Made by a program: the position numbers and the translations under genes
Shown here: positions 37,477 through 45,651 of the stretch, piece by piece
Layout: each line of letters starts with the position of its first letter
Numbering within the stretch: position 1 is the stretch's first letter
Assembly: GCF_000332645.1 (NCBI RefSeq)
Contig: NZ_AMXN01000001.1
Span: 744,001-808,000 of the forward strand
DNA from: Bacillus inaquosorum KCTC 13429
GTDB lineage: Bacteria; Bacillota; Bacilli; Bacillales; Bacillaceae
DNA: 64,000 bases
Reading direction: 5' to 3'
Notes under the pieces: generated by a model
Database searches by the model: none
The model's input: the letters and a program-made list of their open reading frames with translations, nothing else
Told to the model about the DNA's origin: nothing

Positions 37477-38055
37477 ATGAGTATAATAGCTTTTCTATCG
37501 TATGTGATGTTGACATCCATTACGCCTGGCCCGAGCAACATCTTAATGATGAATGAAGCGCGGCGGTTTGGCTTTATAGGGTCATGGCGTTTCAATAGCG
37601 GCATTTTGGCAGGCTTTGCAGTCCTTGGGATTCTCAGCGGTGTATTTACGATAGGACTATACAAATGGATTCCGGTTGCAGAACCATACTTCAAAATAGC
37701 AGGTGCAGTCTATCTGCTTTATTTGGCATGGCAGGTCGGCATGTCCAAAAAAGCAAAGAAGGATTCTGAAGATGTGCATTCTTCTTTTCTATCAGGTTTT
37801 ATTTTTCAAATGATCAATTTCAAAAGCATTCTGTTCTTCTTAACATTGATGAGTGCATTTATCCTGCCGTTCCAGCATTCAATGACATCGATCATTCTTT
37901 ATCTCACATTAGCCATCATTCTCGGCTGGCTGGCGCTGCTGTTATGGTCAGGATTCGGCTCTGTGTTCAAAAAACTCTTTGACAAATACGATAAAATATT
38001 TCGCATCATTATGTGTTTGCTGCTAGTTTACTCTGCCGTCAGTATTTATCTGTGA
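37477..38055 (+). CDS. LysE/RhtB-family amino-acid exporter
   Basis: The product has 192 residues with six predicted helices and the family signature SITPGPSNILMMNEARRFGFIGSW at about 12-35. LysE/RhtB proteins export amino acids or their derivatives out of the cell. AAGGTGA lies 7-8 bases before the ATG. It is divergent from its LysR regulator, with an aminotransferase gene downstream on the same strand. Substrate not predictable; the neighbouring aminotransferase suggests an amino acid. Confidence 0.9.
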   Translation: MSIIAFLSYVMLTSITPGPSNILMMNEARRFGFIGSWRFNSGILAGFAVLGILSGVFTIGLYKWIPVAEPYFKIAGAVYLLYLAWQVGMSKKAKKDSEDVHSSFLSGFIFQMINFKSILFFLTLMSAFILPFQHSMTSIILYLTLAIILGWLALLLWSGFGSVFKKLFDKYDKIFRIIMCLLLVYSAVSIYL

Positions 38056-38226
38056 ACGTTCAAAAAGGAATAGAGGTACACCAAAAATGATGGCAGACAT
38101 TAGTGGGATAGAGATTGGATTGATCAAACATTGCGCAATAAAGGCTGTGACATGTTAGATTCATAGATTTCTCAAGCAAGAACTAACGAATGACAGATAA
38201 AAATACAAAGGAGACGGTGAGGATCC

Positions 38227-39480
38227 ATGGAATCGAGGGTAGCAGCCCATGCAAAGGGAAAAGTGTATGTTGATAAATTATTTGGTATAGGAATGGCTGC
38301 TAAACAAGCCATCATTCAATATGGAAAAGAAAACGTGATCGATGCTTCAATGGGAACCATTGCAGATGACGACGGAAACATCGTCTGTCTGCCTTCTGTG
38401 GAAGAATTATTTCGCAGCATACCCATTCAAGACATGATCAGCTACAGCCCGGTAGCCGGATTGCCCAGCTTTTTGGAAGCAGCCGTGACACATACTTTCG
38501 GAGAGTCCAGACCTGACGCCTATATACGGGCGGTTGCAAGCGCAGGCGGCGCCGGTGCCATTTCTAATGTGATTTGGAACTATTCAAATTTTGGCGATAC
38601 CATATTAACTCACGATTGGTACTGGACACCCTATGAAACCATCTGCAAAGACACTGGGCGCCATTTGATGACCTTCTCTTTATTAGACGCTGATATGACG
38701 TTTAATCTGACATCATTCTCACATATGGTCAGCCATCTGCTCGTCAAACAGGACCATGTCGTGATCATCTTAAATTCGCCGAATCACAACCCAACGGGAT
38801 ACAGTATGTCAGATCATGAATGGGATGAGATCATTAAACATGTGATATTAGAATCCGCTAAAAAAAGCAGCAAAACAATCACATTGCTCATTGATATTGC
38901 CTATATCGACTTTACAAAGGACCCCGTAAACGCACGCTCATTCATGAAAAAGTTTAGCAATCTCCCTTCCAACATCGTTGTCACCTTTGCCTTCAGCATG
39001 TCGAAAGGCTTTACAGTATACGGCCAGCGGACTGGAGCTTTAATTGGAGTATCCTCCAGCAAGAGCGTGGCTGAAGAATTTGAAAACGCTGTATTGGTCA
39101 CCAGCCGCTCCAGGTGGTCAAATGTCAATCGAGGCTGTATGACTTTGCTTTCTGCGATTTATAACGATAAAATGCTGCTAAACAAGGTGAACACTGAACG
39201 TGAAGCATATCAAACATTAATTGCGAAACGGGCTGAAGTGTTCATCAATGAAGCCCATCAAATTGGACTAAGCATATTGCCTTACCATTCTGGCTTTTTC
39301 ATTACAATCCCTTGCATCCATCCTGATGAAGCCAGCGAGATGTTAGCTGCCCAGAACATCTTTGCACCCCCGCTTTCAAAGGGCATACGAATCGCGGCAT
39401 GTTCTGTTCCGCTCGCCCAAATGCACGGCCTTGCAGCTAAAATCAAACACGCTATCACAATATCAGATGCTGTAAAGTAA
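38227..39480 (+). CDS. PLP-dependent aminotransferase (class I, aspartate/aromatic type)
   Basis: The product has 417 residues. The PLP-binding lysine is in FSMSKGFTVYGQRTGA (about residue 260), and substrate/PLP contacts are visible in LNSPNHNPTGY (about 182-192), LIDIAYIDF and the C-terminal GIRIAACSVP. This pattern is characteristic of the AspC/TyrB branch of class I aminotransferases. AAGGAG lies about 12 bases before the ATG. It follows a 170-base gap after the LysE gene and is 17 bases before a glyoxalase-fold gene, so the last two are probably one unit. The substrate is unknown. Confidence 0.88.
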   Translation: MESRVAAHAKGKVYVDKLFGIGMAAKQAIIQYGKENVIDASMGTIADDDGNIVCLPSVEELFRSIPIQDMISYSPVAGLPSFLEAAVTHTFGESRPDAYIRAVASAGGAGAISNVIWNYSNFGDTILTHDWYWTPYETICKDTGRHLMTFSLLDADMTFNLTSFSHMVSHLLVKQDHVVIILNSPNHNPTGYSMSDHEWDEIIKHVILESAKKSSKTITLLIDIAYIDFTKDPVNARSFMKKFSNLPSNIVVTFAFSMSKGFTVYGQRTGALIGVSSSKSVAEEFENAVLVTSRSRWSNVNRGCMTLLSAIYNDKMLLNKVNTEREAYQTLIAKRAEVFINEAHQIGLSILPYHSGFFITIPCIHPDEASEMLAAQNIFAPPLSKGIRIAACSVPLAQMHGLAAKIKHAITISDAVK

Positions 39481-39503
39481 AATTTCCGCAGGAGGGAATG
39501 CTC

Positions 39504-39881
39504 ATGATCAAACGAATTGACCATTTGGTGTTAACGGTACAAAACCTTCAAGAGACAATCGACTTTTATACATCTGTTTTGGGAATGGAAGAAGAAACAT
39601 TTGGCGCAGGCAGAAAAGCTTTGCGTTTTGGCAATCAAAAAATAAACTTGCATGAGGCCGGTCATGAATTCGAACCTAAAGCCAAGCACCCGCTCCCGGG
39701 ATCTGCCGACTTATGTTTGATCTCTGATGAGCCTATTAGTAAAGTACTGGAGCACCTCAAGAAAACGAACGTCAATGTCGAAGAAGGGCCAGTAAAAAGA
39801 ACCGGTGCACTCGGCCCGATTCTATCTGTTTATATAAGAGACCCCGATCAGAACCTCATTGAGATATCGGAGTATATTTAA
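39504..39881 (+). CDS. VOC/glyoxalase-fold protein (GLOD5-like)
   Basis: The start is the ATG at 39504, with GGAGGG 6-9 bases upstream; the frame is also open from 39498. It has about 125 residues: KRIDHLVLTVQNLQETIDFYTSVLGMEEE at the N-terminus, and ILSVYIRDPDQNLIEISEY at the C-terminus. His in the first strand and Glu in the last strand are at metal-ligand positions of the family. It follows the aminotransferase gene closely. The reaction is unknown. Confidence 0.86.
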   Translation: MIKRIDHLVLTVQNLQETIDFYTSVLGMEEETFGAGRKALRFGNQKINLHEAGHEFEPKAKHPLPGSADLCLISDEPISKVLEHLKKTNVNVEEGPVKRTGALGPILSVYIRDPDQNLIEISEYI

Positions 39882-39891
39882 ATTCCCCTCT

Positions 39892-39920
39892 AAACATACC
39901 AATTCATTTGGTATGTTTTT
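39892..39920. terminator. Bidirectional terminator before yybB
   Basis: AAACATACCAA pairs with TTGGTATGTTT, followed by TTTTC, between convergent genes. Confidence 0.88.
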
Positions 39921-39931
39921 TCTTATTTCTT

Positions 39932-40594
39932 TTAGTCCCTATACCTTAACACATAGTTTTTATACAACTCTTCGTTATAAAGAATTTCTGCGCCATGTGA
40001 AGAGCAAATGAGCGTTGGTTTGATTTCATCTATTATCGCTCCGCTGTCGATGTTCTCATTCATATCAACACTGAATTTTCTGATAGGCGGGTGTAAATCC
40101 TCCTTACTTGTGATAAAAAGGTCTCCAGTTAATAGGGTATGATCGATTTCATGATGGTACACAACATGCCCCGGGGAATGACCGGGTGTTAAATAGTATT
40201 GCAAAGGCAGGTGAGCCAGCGTTTGCTCTGTCAGCGGCTGGACAATATGGGCTACCCCTGTGTTCTCCACTTCATTTTTGTTCGGATAAGGCGCTTCTCC
40301 ATTGATATACACTAGTTCTTTTTGATGCGCAAAAATCGGAATATCAAATCTCTCTAACCATTTTGATGCCCCCTGAATATGATCGCTATGGCCATGGGTA
40401 AGCAAAATGGCTTTTGGATTGCCGATCGCTAGTGCTACCCTAATTTGAGCATCAGCAAAACGTTCTATTCCCGTATCAATAATATAAACATCATCACCAT
40501 CTTTCATAAACCAAGTATGAACCGGGATACGAAGAGGCACATCAAGCTCAAATTCACATTGAAAGACATGTTCTGATAATTGTCTCAAGTTCAT
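39932..40594 (-). CDS. yybB: YybB, metallo-beta-lactamase-fold hydrolase
   Basis: The product has 220 residues from the ATG at 40594 with AAGGAG upstream. The metal site is HGHSDHIQG (about residues 75-83), with later His in TPGHSPGHVVYH and an Asp in LLTGDLF. This is the glyoxalase II-like branch. The substrate is unknown. Confidence 0.9.
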   Translation of the reverse strand: MNLRQLSEHVFQCEFELDVPLRIPVHTWFMKDGDDVYIIDTGIERFADAQIRVALAIGNPKAILLTHGHSDHIQGASKWLERFDIPIFAHQKELVYINGEAPYPNKNEVENTGVAHIVQPLTEQTLAHLPLQYYLTPGHSPGHVVYHHEIDHTLLTGDLFITSKEDLHPPIRKFSVDMNENIDSGAIIDEIKPTLICSSHGAEILYNEELYKNYVLRYRD

Positions 40595-40698
40595 GCAAGC
40601 CACTCCTTTTGGAAGTTTTTGATATCATTACTGTAATACATCTGAGCTAGATATGTAATTACGCACATTTTTGCAACTTACATTGTGAGGTGACGAGT

Positions 40699-41052
40699 AT
40701 GGGTAACCGGTTAAATGGATTTGGCGCTTGCACTGCAGAAGTAAAAAAGGCTTGTCCCGTGGAAATGACGCTGCATATTATCGGAGGGAAATGGAAAGGA
40801 ATCATCATCGACATCCTGTCTCACAAATCAGTCCGGTTTAATGAGCTGAAACGATTAATTCCAGGTATTACACAAAGAATCCTGACGCTGCAGCTGAGAG
40901 AACTGGAAGCAGATGGCGTTGTGAAAAGAAAAGTAGAGAATACTGTCCCCAAGAAGGTGGAATATTCTCTAACCGAACTCGGTGAAAAACTTTCTCCTAT
41001 TATTGCATCCATGAGGATGTGGGGAAATGAGTATATAAGTAAAAATGGATGA
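40699..41052 (+). CDS. HxlR-family regulator
   Basis: The product has 117 residues from the ATG at 40699 (GAGGTGA 6 bases upstream); a GTG nine bases earlier overlaps the ribosome site. The winged helix matches HxlR: CPVEMTLHIIGGKWKGIIIDIL and FNELKRLIPGITQRILTLQLRELEADG. The conserved Cys of CPVEM is in the redox-sensing position. It is divergent from yybB, which it may control. It is similar to yybR at 27053. I do not recall it here in strain 168. Confidence 0.85.
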   Translation: MGNRLNGFGACTAEVKKACPVEMTLHIIGGKWKGIIIDILSHKSVRFNELKRLIPGITQRILTLQLRELEADGVVKRKVENTVPKKVEYSLTELGEKLSPIIASMRMWGNEYISKNG

Positions 41053-41109
41053 AAATGACTTTAAAGATTTTACAGAAAAGAGAAGGGTTCCTTTTAAGTG
41101 AACGGAACA

Positions 41110-41137
41110 TTTTCAAGGCAGATTATCTTGAAAATGC
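41110..41137. other. Hairpin in the 160-base gap before yybA
   Basis: ATTTTCAAG and CTTGAAAAT form a perfect 9-bp stem with a 9-base loop. No T tract follows, so it is not a clear terminator. Nothing else is recognised between 41053 and 41214. Confidence 0.4.
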
Positions 41138-41214
41138 CCCGCACTCCAGCAGACTGGTATTTTTGAGGAGAAGCCGATTCTCGCCAGTATCAGCTCGACC
41201 TGTTACTTTGTACA

Positions 41215-41667
41215 TTAATAGTCCCTCTTGTTCCCCTTCTTCACATATTCCCAATCACGTTCTATATTTTTCCTGACTCTGTGAACGAGTTTAAAAATGG
41301 TTTCCTTTTCCTCAGGTGTAAAACCGGACAAGGCCACTTCCATGGAGTGTTCTCCTTCTCTTCTTAACAATGGATAAACCTTTTTCCCTTTCTCGGTCGG
41401 GAACAGTTTTTTTATTTTTTTATTTTGCTCATCCGGCTGTTTTTGAATAAATCCCTGCATTTCCAATTTCTTAATGGCCCGCGCGGCTGTTGTTCGGTCC
41501 ACTTTTATCATTTCCGCCAATTTTTCTTGAATAATTCCCGGATTTTCGTATATACGTACAAGATAGAGATACTGCCCTCTTGTTAAGTCCAAATCTTTAA
41601 ATTCAATATTGCTTATGGAATCCAACGCTCTTGCAATCATGCCGATCTCACGCAAAATGTCATTCAT
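41215..41667 (-). CDS. yybA: YybA, MarR-family regulator
   Basis: The product has 150 residues with the MarR winged helix: LTRGQYLYLVRIYENPGIIQEKLAEMIKVDRTTAARAIKKLEMQGFI. YybA is divergent from the acetyltransferase gene yyaT and probably represses it. A palindrome with TTGT/ACAA arms (41690-41707) lies just upstream. GTGAGGGG precedes the ATG. The ligand is unknown. Confidence 0.92.
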   Translation of the reverse strand: MNDILREIGMIARALDSISNIEFKDLDLTRGQYLYLVRIYENPGIIQEKLAEMIKVDRTTAARAIKKLEMQGFIQKQPDEQNKKIKKLFPTEKGKKVYPLLRREGEHSMEVALSGFTPEEKETIFKLVHRVRKNIERDWEYVKKGNKRDY

Positions 41668-41689
41668 TCCTAAAACCCCTCACGTATTT

Positions 41690-41707
41690 TTGTTGCAATT
41701 ACAACAA
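41690..41707. promoter_or_regulatory. Palindromic MarR-type operator between yybA and yyaT
   Basis: TTGTTG (41690-41695) and CAACAA (41702-41707) form a perfect inverted repeat around CAATTA. It is followed by AATTGTTTT, another half-like site. The location 23 bases upstream of yybA fits autorepression and control of yyaT/yyaS. Confidence 0.68.
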
Positions 41708-41786
41708 AATTGTTTTAACCTTACTACTATAAGACCACATGCATGCTGTACAGTCCAGATTAATATCAGAAAAGGATTGATCAAAT

Positions 41787-42233
41787 ATGAATATAAAAAG
41801 AATAACAACTGAAAATGATTTACACGTTGCTTTAGATATTAGAAGAACGGTATTCATTGAGGAGCAACATGTAGCTGAATCCGATGAGTTCGATGAATTT
41901 GATACGCTCCAAGAACAATGCCAGCATATCTTGGTATATCATGAGGATCAGCCAGTTGGCACAGGCCGTGTGCGCATCGTTGATCATACAGGTAAGCTGG
42001 AAAGAATCTGCATCCTAAAACCTTACCGTAAGTATGGATTGGGCCAAGTCATCATAAGCGGGTTAGAAAACATCATGAAAGAAAAAGGAATGGCTACATT
42101 TAAGCTGCATGGGCAAACACAGGCAGCAGGCTTTTATAAAAAACTGGGCTATCAGACTTCTTCACAGGAATTTATGGAAGACGGCATCCCACACGTCTTG
42201 ATGACAAAAGACATATCACGGAATATAAAATGA
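41787..42233 (+). CDS. yyaT: YyaT, GNAT acetyltransferase
   Basis: The product has 148 residues. It has the same pattern as YybD: FIEEQHVAESDEFDEFD, motif A LERICILKPYRKYGLGQVII and LHGQTQAAGFYKKLGY. It overlaps the start of yyaS by ATGA, so the two are translationally coupled. AAAGGATTGATC precedes the ATG. It is probably under YybA control. The substrate is unknown. Confidence 0.92.
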   Translation: MNIKRITTENDLHVALDIRRTVFIEEQHVAESDEFDEFDTLQEQCQHILVYHEDQPVGTGRVRIVDHTGKLERICILKPYRKYGLGQVIISGLENIMKEKGMATFKLHGQTQAAGFYKKLGYQTSSQEFMEDGIPHVLMTKDISRNIK

Positions 42234-42826
42234 AATATATTTATTACGGCTTAGGTATCCTCATATTAAGTTTAGGCATTTCCTTAACCATACAATCAGG
42301 ACTGGGTACATCTCCCTTTGATGCCGTTTTGGTTGGTCTTTCCGAAGAAGTCGGGCTTACCGTGGGAAGCTGGGAGGTTCTTATTTCTGTGATCCTCTTA
42401 ATCTGTAACTCTATCTTAACGAGAAAAAAACCTATGTTGCTGGGCTTGATTACAGCATTTATTACTGGGATAGGCATTGACCTATGGTTGTTTATAGTAA
42501 AAACCACTATTTCTCCAAACATGTGGGTAAGCAAACTGATTTGTTTCGGTATCGGTTTGGTGCTCATCGGTCTTGGAACAGCCATCTATCTTCAGACAAA
42601 ATTTGCATCTACTCCTATCGATCATTTAACACTCATTATCCGAGATATCTCCAAAAGAACGATCTTATTTTCAAGAACATTGGTATATGCTCTTTTCTTA
42701 GTATTAGCTATTATATTTAAAGGCCCTATCGGCATCGGAACCCTTTTAACGGTCTGTTTAGGAGGAATGATCCTTCACTTTTTTATGCCTTTTGTTGAAC
42801 GGCGCTTCTTATCCTCGAAAATGTAA
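42230..42826 (+). CDS. yyaS: YyaS, YczE/YyaS-family membrane protein
   Basis: The product has 198 residues with about five hydrophobic helices. The first segment LGILILSLGISLTIQSGLGTSPFD and the later repeat-like LGTAIYLQTKFASTPIDHLTL show the internal similarity typical of the YczE/YitT group. Function is unknown. It is the second gene of yyaT-yyaS and is followed by a strong terminator. Confidence 0.9.
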   Translation: MKYIYYGLGILILSLGISLTIQSGLGTSPFDAVLVGLSEEVGLTVGSWEVLISVILLICNSILTRKKPMLLGLITAFITGIGIDLWLFIVKTTISPNMWVSKLICFGIGLVLIGLGTAIYLQTKFASTPIDHLTLIIRDISKRTILFSRTLVYALFLVLAIIFKGPIGIGTLLTVCLGGMILHFFMPFVERRFLSSKM

Positions 42827-42862
42827 ATTAATTGGTGAATACCAGTGTCTTATAAAAAAAGA

Positions 42863-42891
42863 AAAGAAGAGGTTAAAAAAACCTCTTCTTT
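42863..42891 (+). terminator. yyaS terminator
   Basis: AAAGAAGAGGT (42863-42873) pairs with ACCTCTTCTTT (42881-42891). It marks the left border of the yyaL-fragment island. Confidence 0.85.
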
Positions 42892-42894
42892 CTC

Positions 42895-42974
42895 GAAAAC
42901 GCGAGAACAAGCCGCTGCATTGGCGGTTTATATTAAATGCACTCAACAACCTCATCCAATGACAAAATAAATGG
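42895..42974 (+). repeat. yyaL fragment 0, rearranged, with shared 3' flank
   Basis: Bases 42895-42914 match the yyaL codons for KRENKP (GAAAACGCGAGAACAAGCCG). They jump directly to TGCATTGGCGG (42916-42926), which corresponds to the TGCCATTGGTGC of the CxxC motif. From 42928 the next ~45 bases match the sequence after fragment D at 48319. It is the leftmost trace of the yyaL array, with an internal deletion. Confidence 0.6.
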
Positions 42975-42978
42975 CTGA

Positions 42979-43018
42979 CTTTTAAAAATAGCCGAGCTTT
43001 TTAAGTTCGACTATTTTT
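42979..43018 (-). terminator. Hairpin after the 102-residue membrane protein gene
   Basis: On the minus strand AATAGTCGAACTT pairs imperfectly with AGCTCGGCTATT, followed by TTTTTA. It overlaps the stop codon region. Confidence 0.55.
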
Positions 43019-43319
43019 TAGGTTTGTTATTCATTCTTTGATCTCTATCCCCACTATCAATGTCACCTGAAACGGCATCAATAAAATGATCAATGGTCTT
43101 GCCGATTTTTCTTGTCTTTCCATTCCCATTACTCATATTTTCGTTCGTGTTTTTCTGATTTGGATTGTAGTATTTAATAAACCCTCCACATAAAGCACCT
43201 ACAAATACAATCCAATATGGAATCTCTTCTAACCCTCTTGGCTCCAGGTACAACCAATTGATTCCAAATACCACAAAACTAATGAGTATAAGCGTCGTTC
43301 CAATAATATTTTTAATCAT
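43011..43319 (-). CDS. Small two-helix membrane protein of unknown function
   Basis: The product has 102 residues. Two hydrophobic helices (about 3-24 and 33-50) are followed by a hydrophilic tail with Asn/Lys/Asp (NPNQKNTNENMSNGNGK). A ribosome site is seen about 15 bases upstream (GGAGGTAGG). No family was recognised. The gene lies inside the yyaL-fragment island between fragments 0 and A. The AT-rich composition suggests recent acquisition. Confidence 0.6.
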   Translation of the reverse strand: MIKNIIGTTLILISFVVFGINWLYLEPRGLEEIPYWIVFVGALCGGFIKYYNPNQKNTNENMSNGNGKTRKIGKTIDHFIDAVSGDIDSGDRDQRMNNKPKK

Positions 43320-43419
43320 TCTTAAGTACCTACCTCCTGAAATACAGATATATACGTTACGTTTTGGTTATTCAAATGTTTCATTTATTTATTCAACATG
43401 ATCATATCCCTTTAAATTA

Positions 43420-43509
43420 GTTCCCTTGGGGAGAAGAAGCCTTCGAGAAAGCAAAACGCGAAATCAAGCTGGTTCTTGTCAGCATCGGCTATTCCACATG
43501 TCATTGGTG
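43420..43509 (+). repeat. yyaL fragment A (truncated, 5' part lost)
   Basis: This ~90-base stretch encodes in-frame the yyaL residues [29 protein letters not shown] (shown here as a description of positions about 29-57 of YyaL) and then diverges after CATTGGTG. There is no start codon, so it is a dead remnant. It shares its 3' end with fragments B-D. The rest of 43320-43766 holds no gene that I can support. Confidence 0.85.
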
Positions 43510-43766
43510 TTAAGTTCGTATAAAATCTTAGAACAACAAGAGTCAGTTTAAAACAAAAAAAGCCCTTCTCAGCATTGAGAAAATGGACTTTTAATATTGG
43601 AAATTCCTCAATTTCAATTTCTGACACTTTCCATCAACATATAGGGAAGACAGACCAATCATTATAGTTATTCCTATCATGAACAAGGTAAATTGCGTAC
43701 ACTTTGAATGTGATTATGATATTCCGAAAGGGGGAGGCATTTACATTTTCCATTGTTATTATTTAA

Positions 43767-44675
43767 CTAACATATTTCTGGAAGGTCAAAAGAGCTTCGC
43801 CGTTTTCCTGTACTTCCTAAGAAACCCGCCAAGTACTCTAAATTTGCAATTAGTTCATGGTCTCCATGGGTAGGTGTTTGACCATGATCATCATGTAGAT
43901 GCAGGATACTTGTATCACCAATCCATGTTCCCTTCCATTTATAGTCCTCTTTTTGATTTATTCTCATCCAATCATTGATTCGATCGTCAACCCAACCATG
44001 CAATTTCCAGAAAATCGGATGCACATGAGCAGAGTATTCATCACCTAGCCAGTTATACTCAGGTTGATTCCAAATATCATCTATAGGATCTCCTAATTTA
44101 GGCTCAGTCATATAACCAACTTTCGATTCTTCTGACCATCGTATGTGCATACTGTTGTGAATTGTAAATTCAATATCAGAACCAAGCTGGCCAAGCGTTA
44201 CACTACTTAAGTAGTCTGGATCAGTAAATTTCTTTTCAAGCCCTGAAAAATAACTCCAATATCTATCGACAGATTTTTCTAACTCGAGTCTTTCCCTTGG
44301 AATACGATGACTATCATAAGCTGGCAAAATCGGATAACTTTTATCAGAAGGTTTTGGAAGGTACCTCCACCCTTGAACCCATGGATAGTTAATATCACCT
44401 TCATCTGCTAAAATTTTATTGACGATCATAATCATCGTTCTATGCATGAAAAGGAAGTCCTCACCAGAATCATTATCCCGTTTAGGCTTTCCATCGGCAT
44501 CGAGTGCTGGGCGTGGCGGCACCCAATTTGGATGAGTCTTACATAACTTTTCGCGATCTTTACAATCAAGTCCCTCCCAAGAGTTTCGAAATCCATGCCA
44601 AAGATAATGCCATAAACGATGCTTTTTTGACGCCATAGCTACAATAACTGAGTTTGGTAATCGTGATTGTCCCAA
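43767..44675 (-). CDS. Tyrosinase-like type-3 copper protein
   Basis: A TTG start at 44675 with GGAGGAGG about 9 bases upstream gives 302 residues. Copper A ligands are suggested by LWHYLWHGF (His23, His27) and FLFMHRTMIMIVN (His78). Copper B is suggested by HNSMH (His173, His177) and HPIFWKLHGWVDDR (His219, His226), the HxxxH plus H-x6-H-x3-D pattern of tyrosinases and catechol oxidases. Such enzymes oxidise phenols to quinones. No signal peptide is seen. An interrupted gene lies just upstream on the same strand. The activity is inferred from motif spacing only. Confidence 0.78.
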   Translation of the reverse strand: MGQSRLPNSVIVAMASKKHRLWHYLWHGFRNSWEGLDCKDREKLCKTHPNWVPPRPALDADGKPKRDNDSGEDFLFMHRTMIMIVNKILADEGDINYPWVQGWRYLPKPSDKSYPILPAYDSHRIPRERLELEKSVDRYWSYFSGLEKKFTDPDYLSSVTLGQLGSDIEFTIHNSMHIRWSEESKVGYMTEPKLGDPIDDIWNQPEYNWLGDEYSAHVHPIFWKLHGWVDDRINDWMRINQKEDYKWKGTWIGDTSILHLHDDHGQTPTHGDHELIANLEYLAGFLGSTGKRRSSFDLPEIC

Positions 44676-44696
44676 TCGTTTAAACCTCCTCCAAGT

Positions 44697-45117
44697 TAAA
44701 TTTCATGTTTAATCTTTTCTTCTTTTTTAACAGCAAGAAAGGATGCAACTTTTCCGGCTGCTCCGTCACCATGGCGTACTGTACGTTTTACATTACCAAC
44801 ATTTGCAGGAACTTCATTTATGCCAGCTGGCCAGTTAGATAATACTAATATTGCTATTCATACACCCATCCTGCAGTGTCGGTATTGTCACGTCCAACTC
44901 CAGTTCCATGTAGAAGCAGTCCATCAACCATCCCTTTATCTTCTATAAACTCTGCTAAATCCATATCCACGCCTTCCCCAAAACTTAAGGTAGCAGACAT
45001 TCTTTTGAATCCTGTGATACAAAGGTTAATAAACCCTAGCCGGATTTTAAAGCAAGCGCCTTTTGCGGATCATTATTTACTGGATCAGTAATGAAAGCTC
45101 CTGTAAATCCACTATTA
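44697..45117 (-). pseudogene. Decayed gene upstream of the tyrosinase-like gene
   Basis: On the minus strand the conceptual product is broken into at least three frames: one starting about NSGFTGAFITDPVNNDPQ and ending in a TAG, one MSATLSFGEGVDMDLAEF to GWVYE with a stop, and one NWPAGINEVPANVGNVKRT to the stop near 44697. Coding-like composition continues across the breaks, so stops and frameshifts have destroyed one gene. I do not recognise the family. It would have been co-transcribed with the tyrosinase-like gene. Confidence 0.6.
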
Positions 45118-45392
45118 TATACCAATATATTCCATATACAATAAACATATTCATTCCAAATGATTAGCTATATACTGAGTAATATTCACTTTTTTTAATT
45201 ACATTCGACATTCCTTAGATAACAACAGACGTGTTTAGGGAGAGTTATTGCGTTAGCGACTGTAGAAGGTGTAGCCCCCCTGAATATTCTCCAAGCTATC
45301 TATTCCAAATGCCTTAGTTAACCCTATAGACTAAGGCATTTTTTATTATCTGTGATAACGTTATGTTATAAAGTTTTATTAAAGAAAAACAC

Positions 45393-45586
45393 GAAAGAAG
45401 GTGATCCCATGCCCACTCACAATAAACCCAATAGATTAATCAATGAGAAGCCGCCTTATCTCCTCCAACGCGCCCACACCCCTGTGGACTGGTTCCCTTG
45501 GAGAGAAGAAGCCTTCGAAAAAGCAAAACGCGAAAACAAGCCGGTTCTGGTTAGCATCGGCTATTCCACATGCCATTGATGGCATG
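45393..45586 (+). pseudogene. yyaL fragment B (5' end of yyaL, with RBS and start)
   Basis: The fragment starts with GAAAGAAGGTGATCCC, identical to the yyaL ribosome site, and an ATG at 45409. It encodes 56 residues matching YyaL 1-56 ([40 protein letters not shown]) and ends at a TGA made by TGG to TGA in the CxxC motif. It lies immediately before the tetL cargo on the opposite strand. It may still be translated as a short peptide, but has no complete domain. Confidence 0.88.
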
Positions 45587-45651
45587 TTTACTCATTTCAC
45601 AAAAAAAGGATCAATCTTGAATTTCTTTATCAAGATGATCCTTTAACCCTT

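Noticed and set aside
43412..43627. 71-residue minus-strand frame over yyaL fragment A
   Set aside because: It runs antisense to the yyaL-derived fragment; similar antisense frames occur opposite fragment C and intact yyaL.
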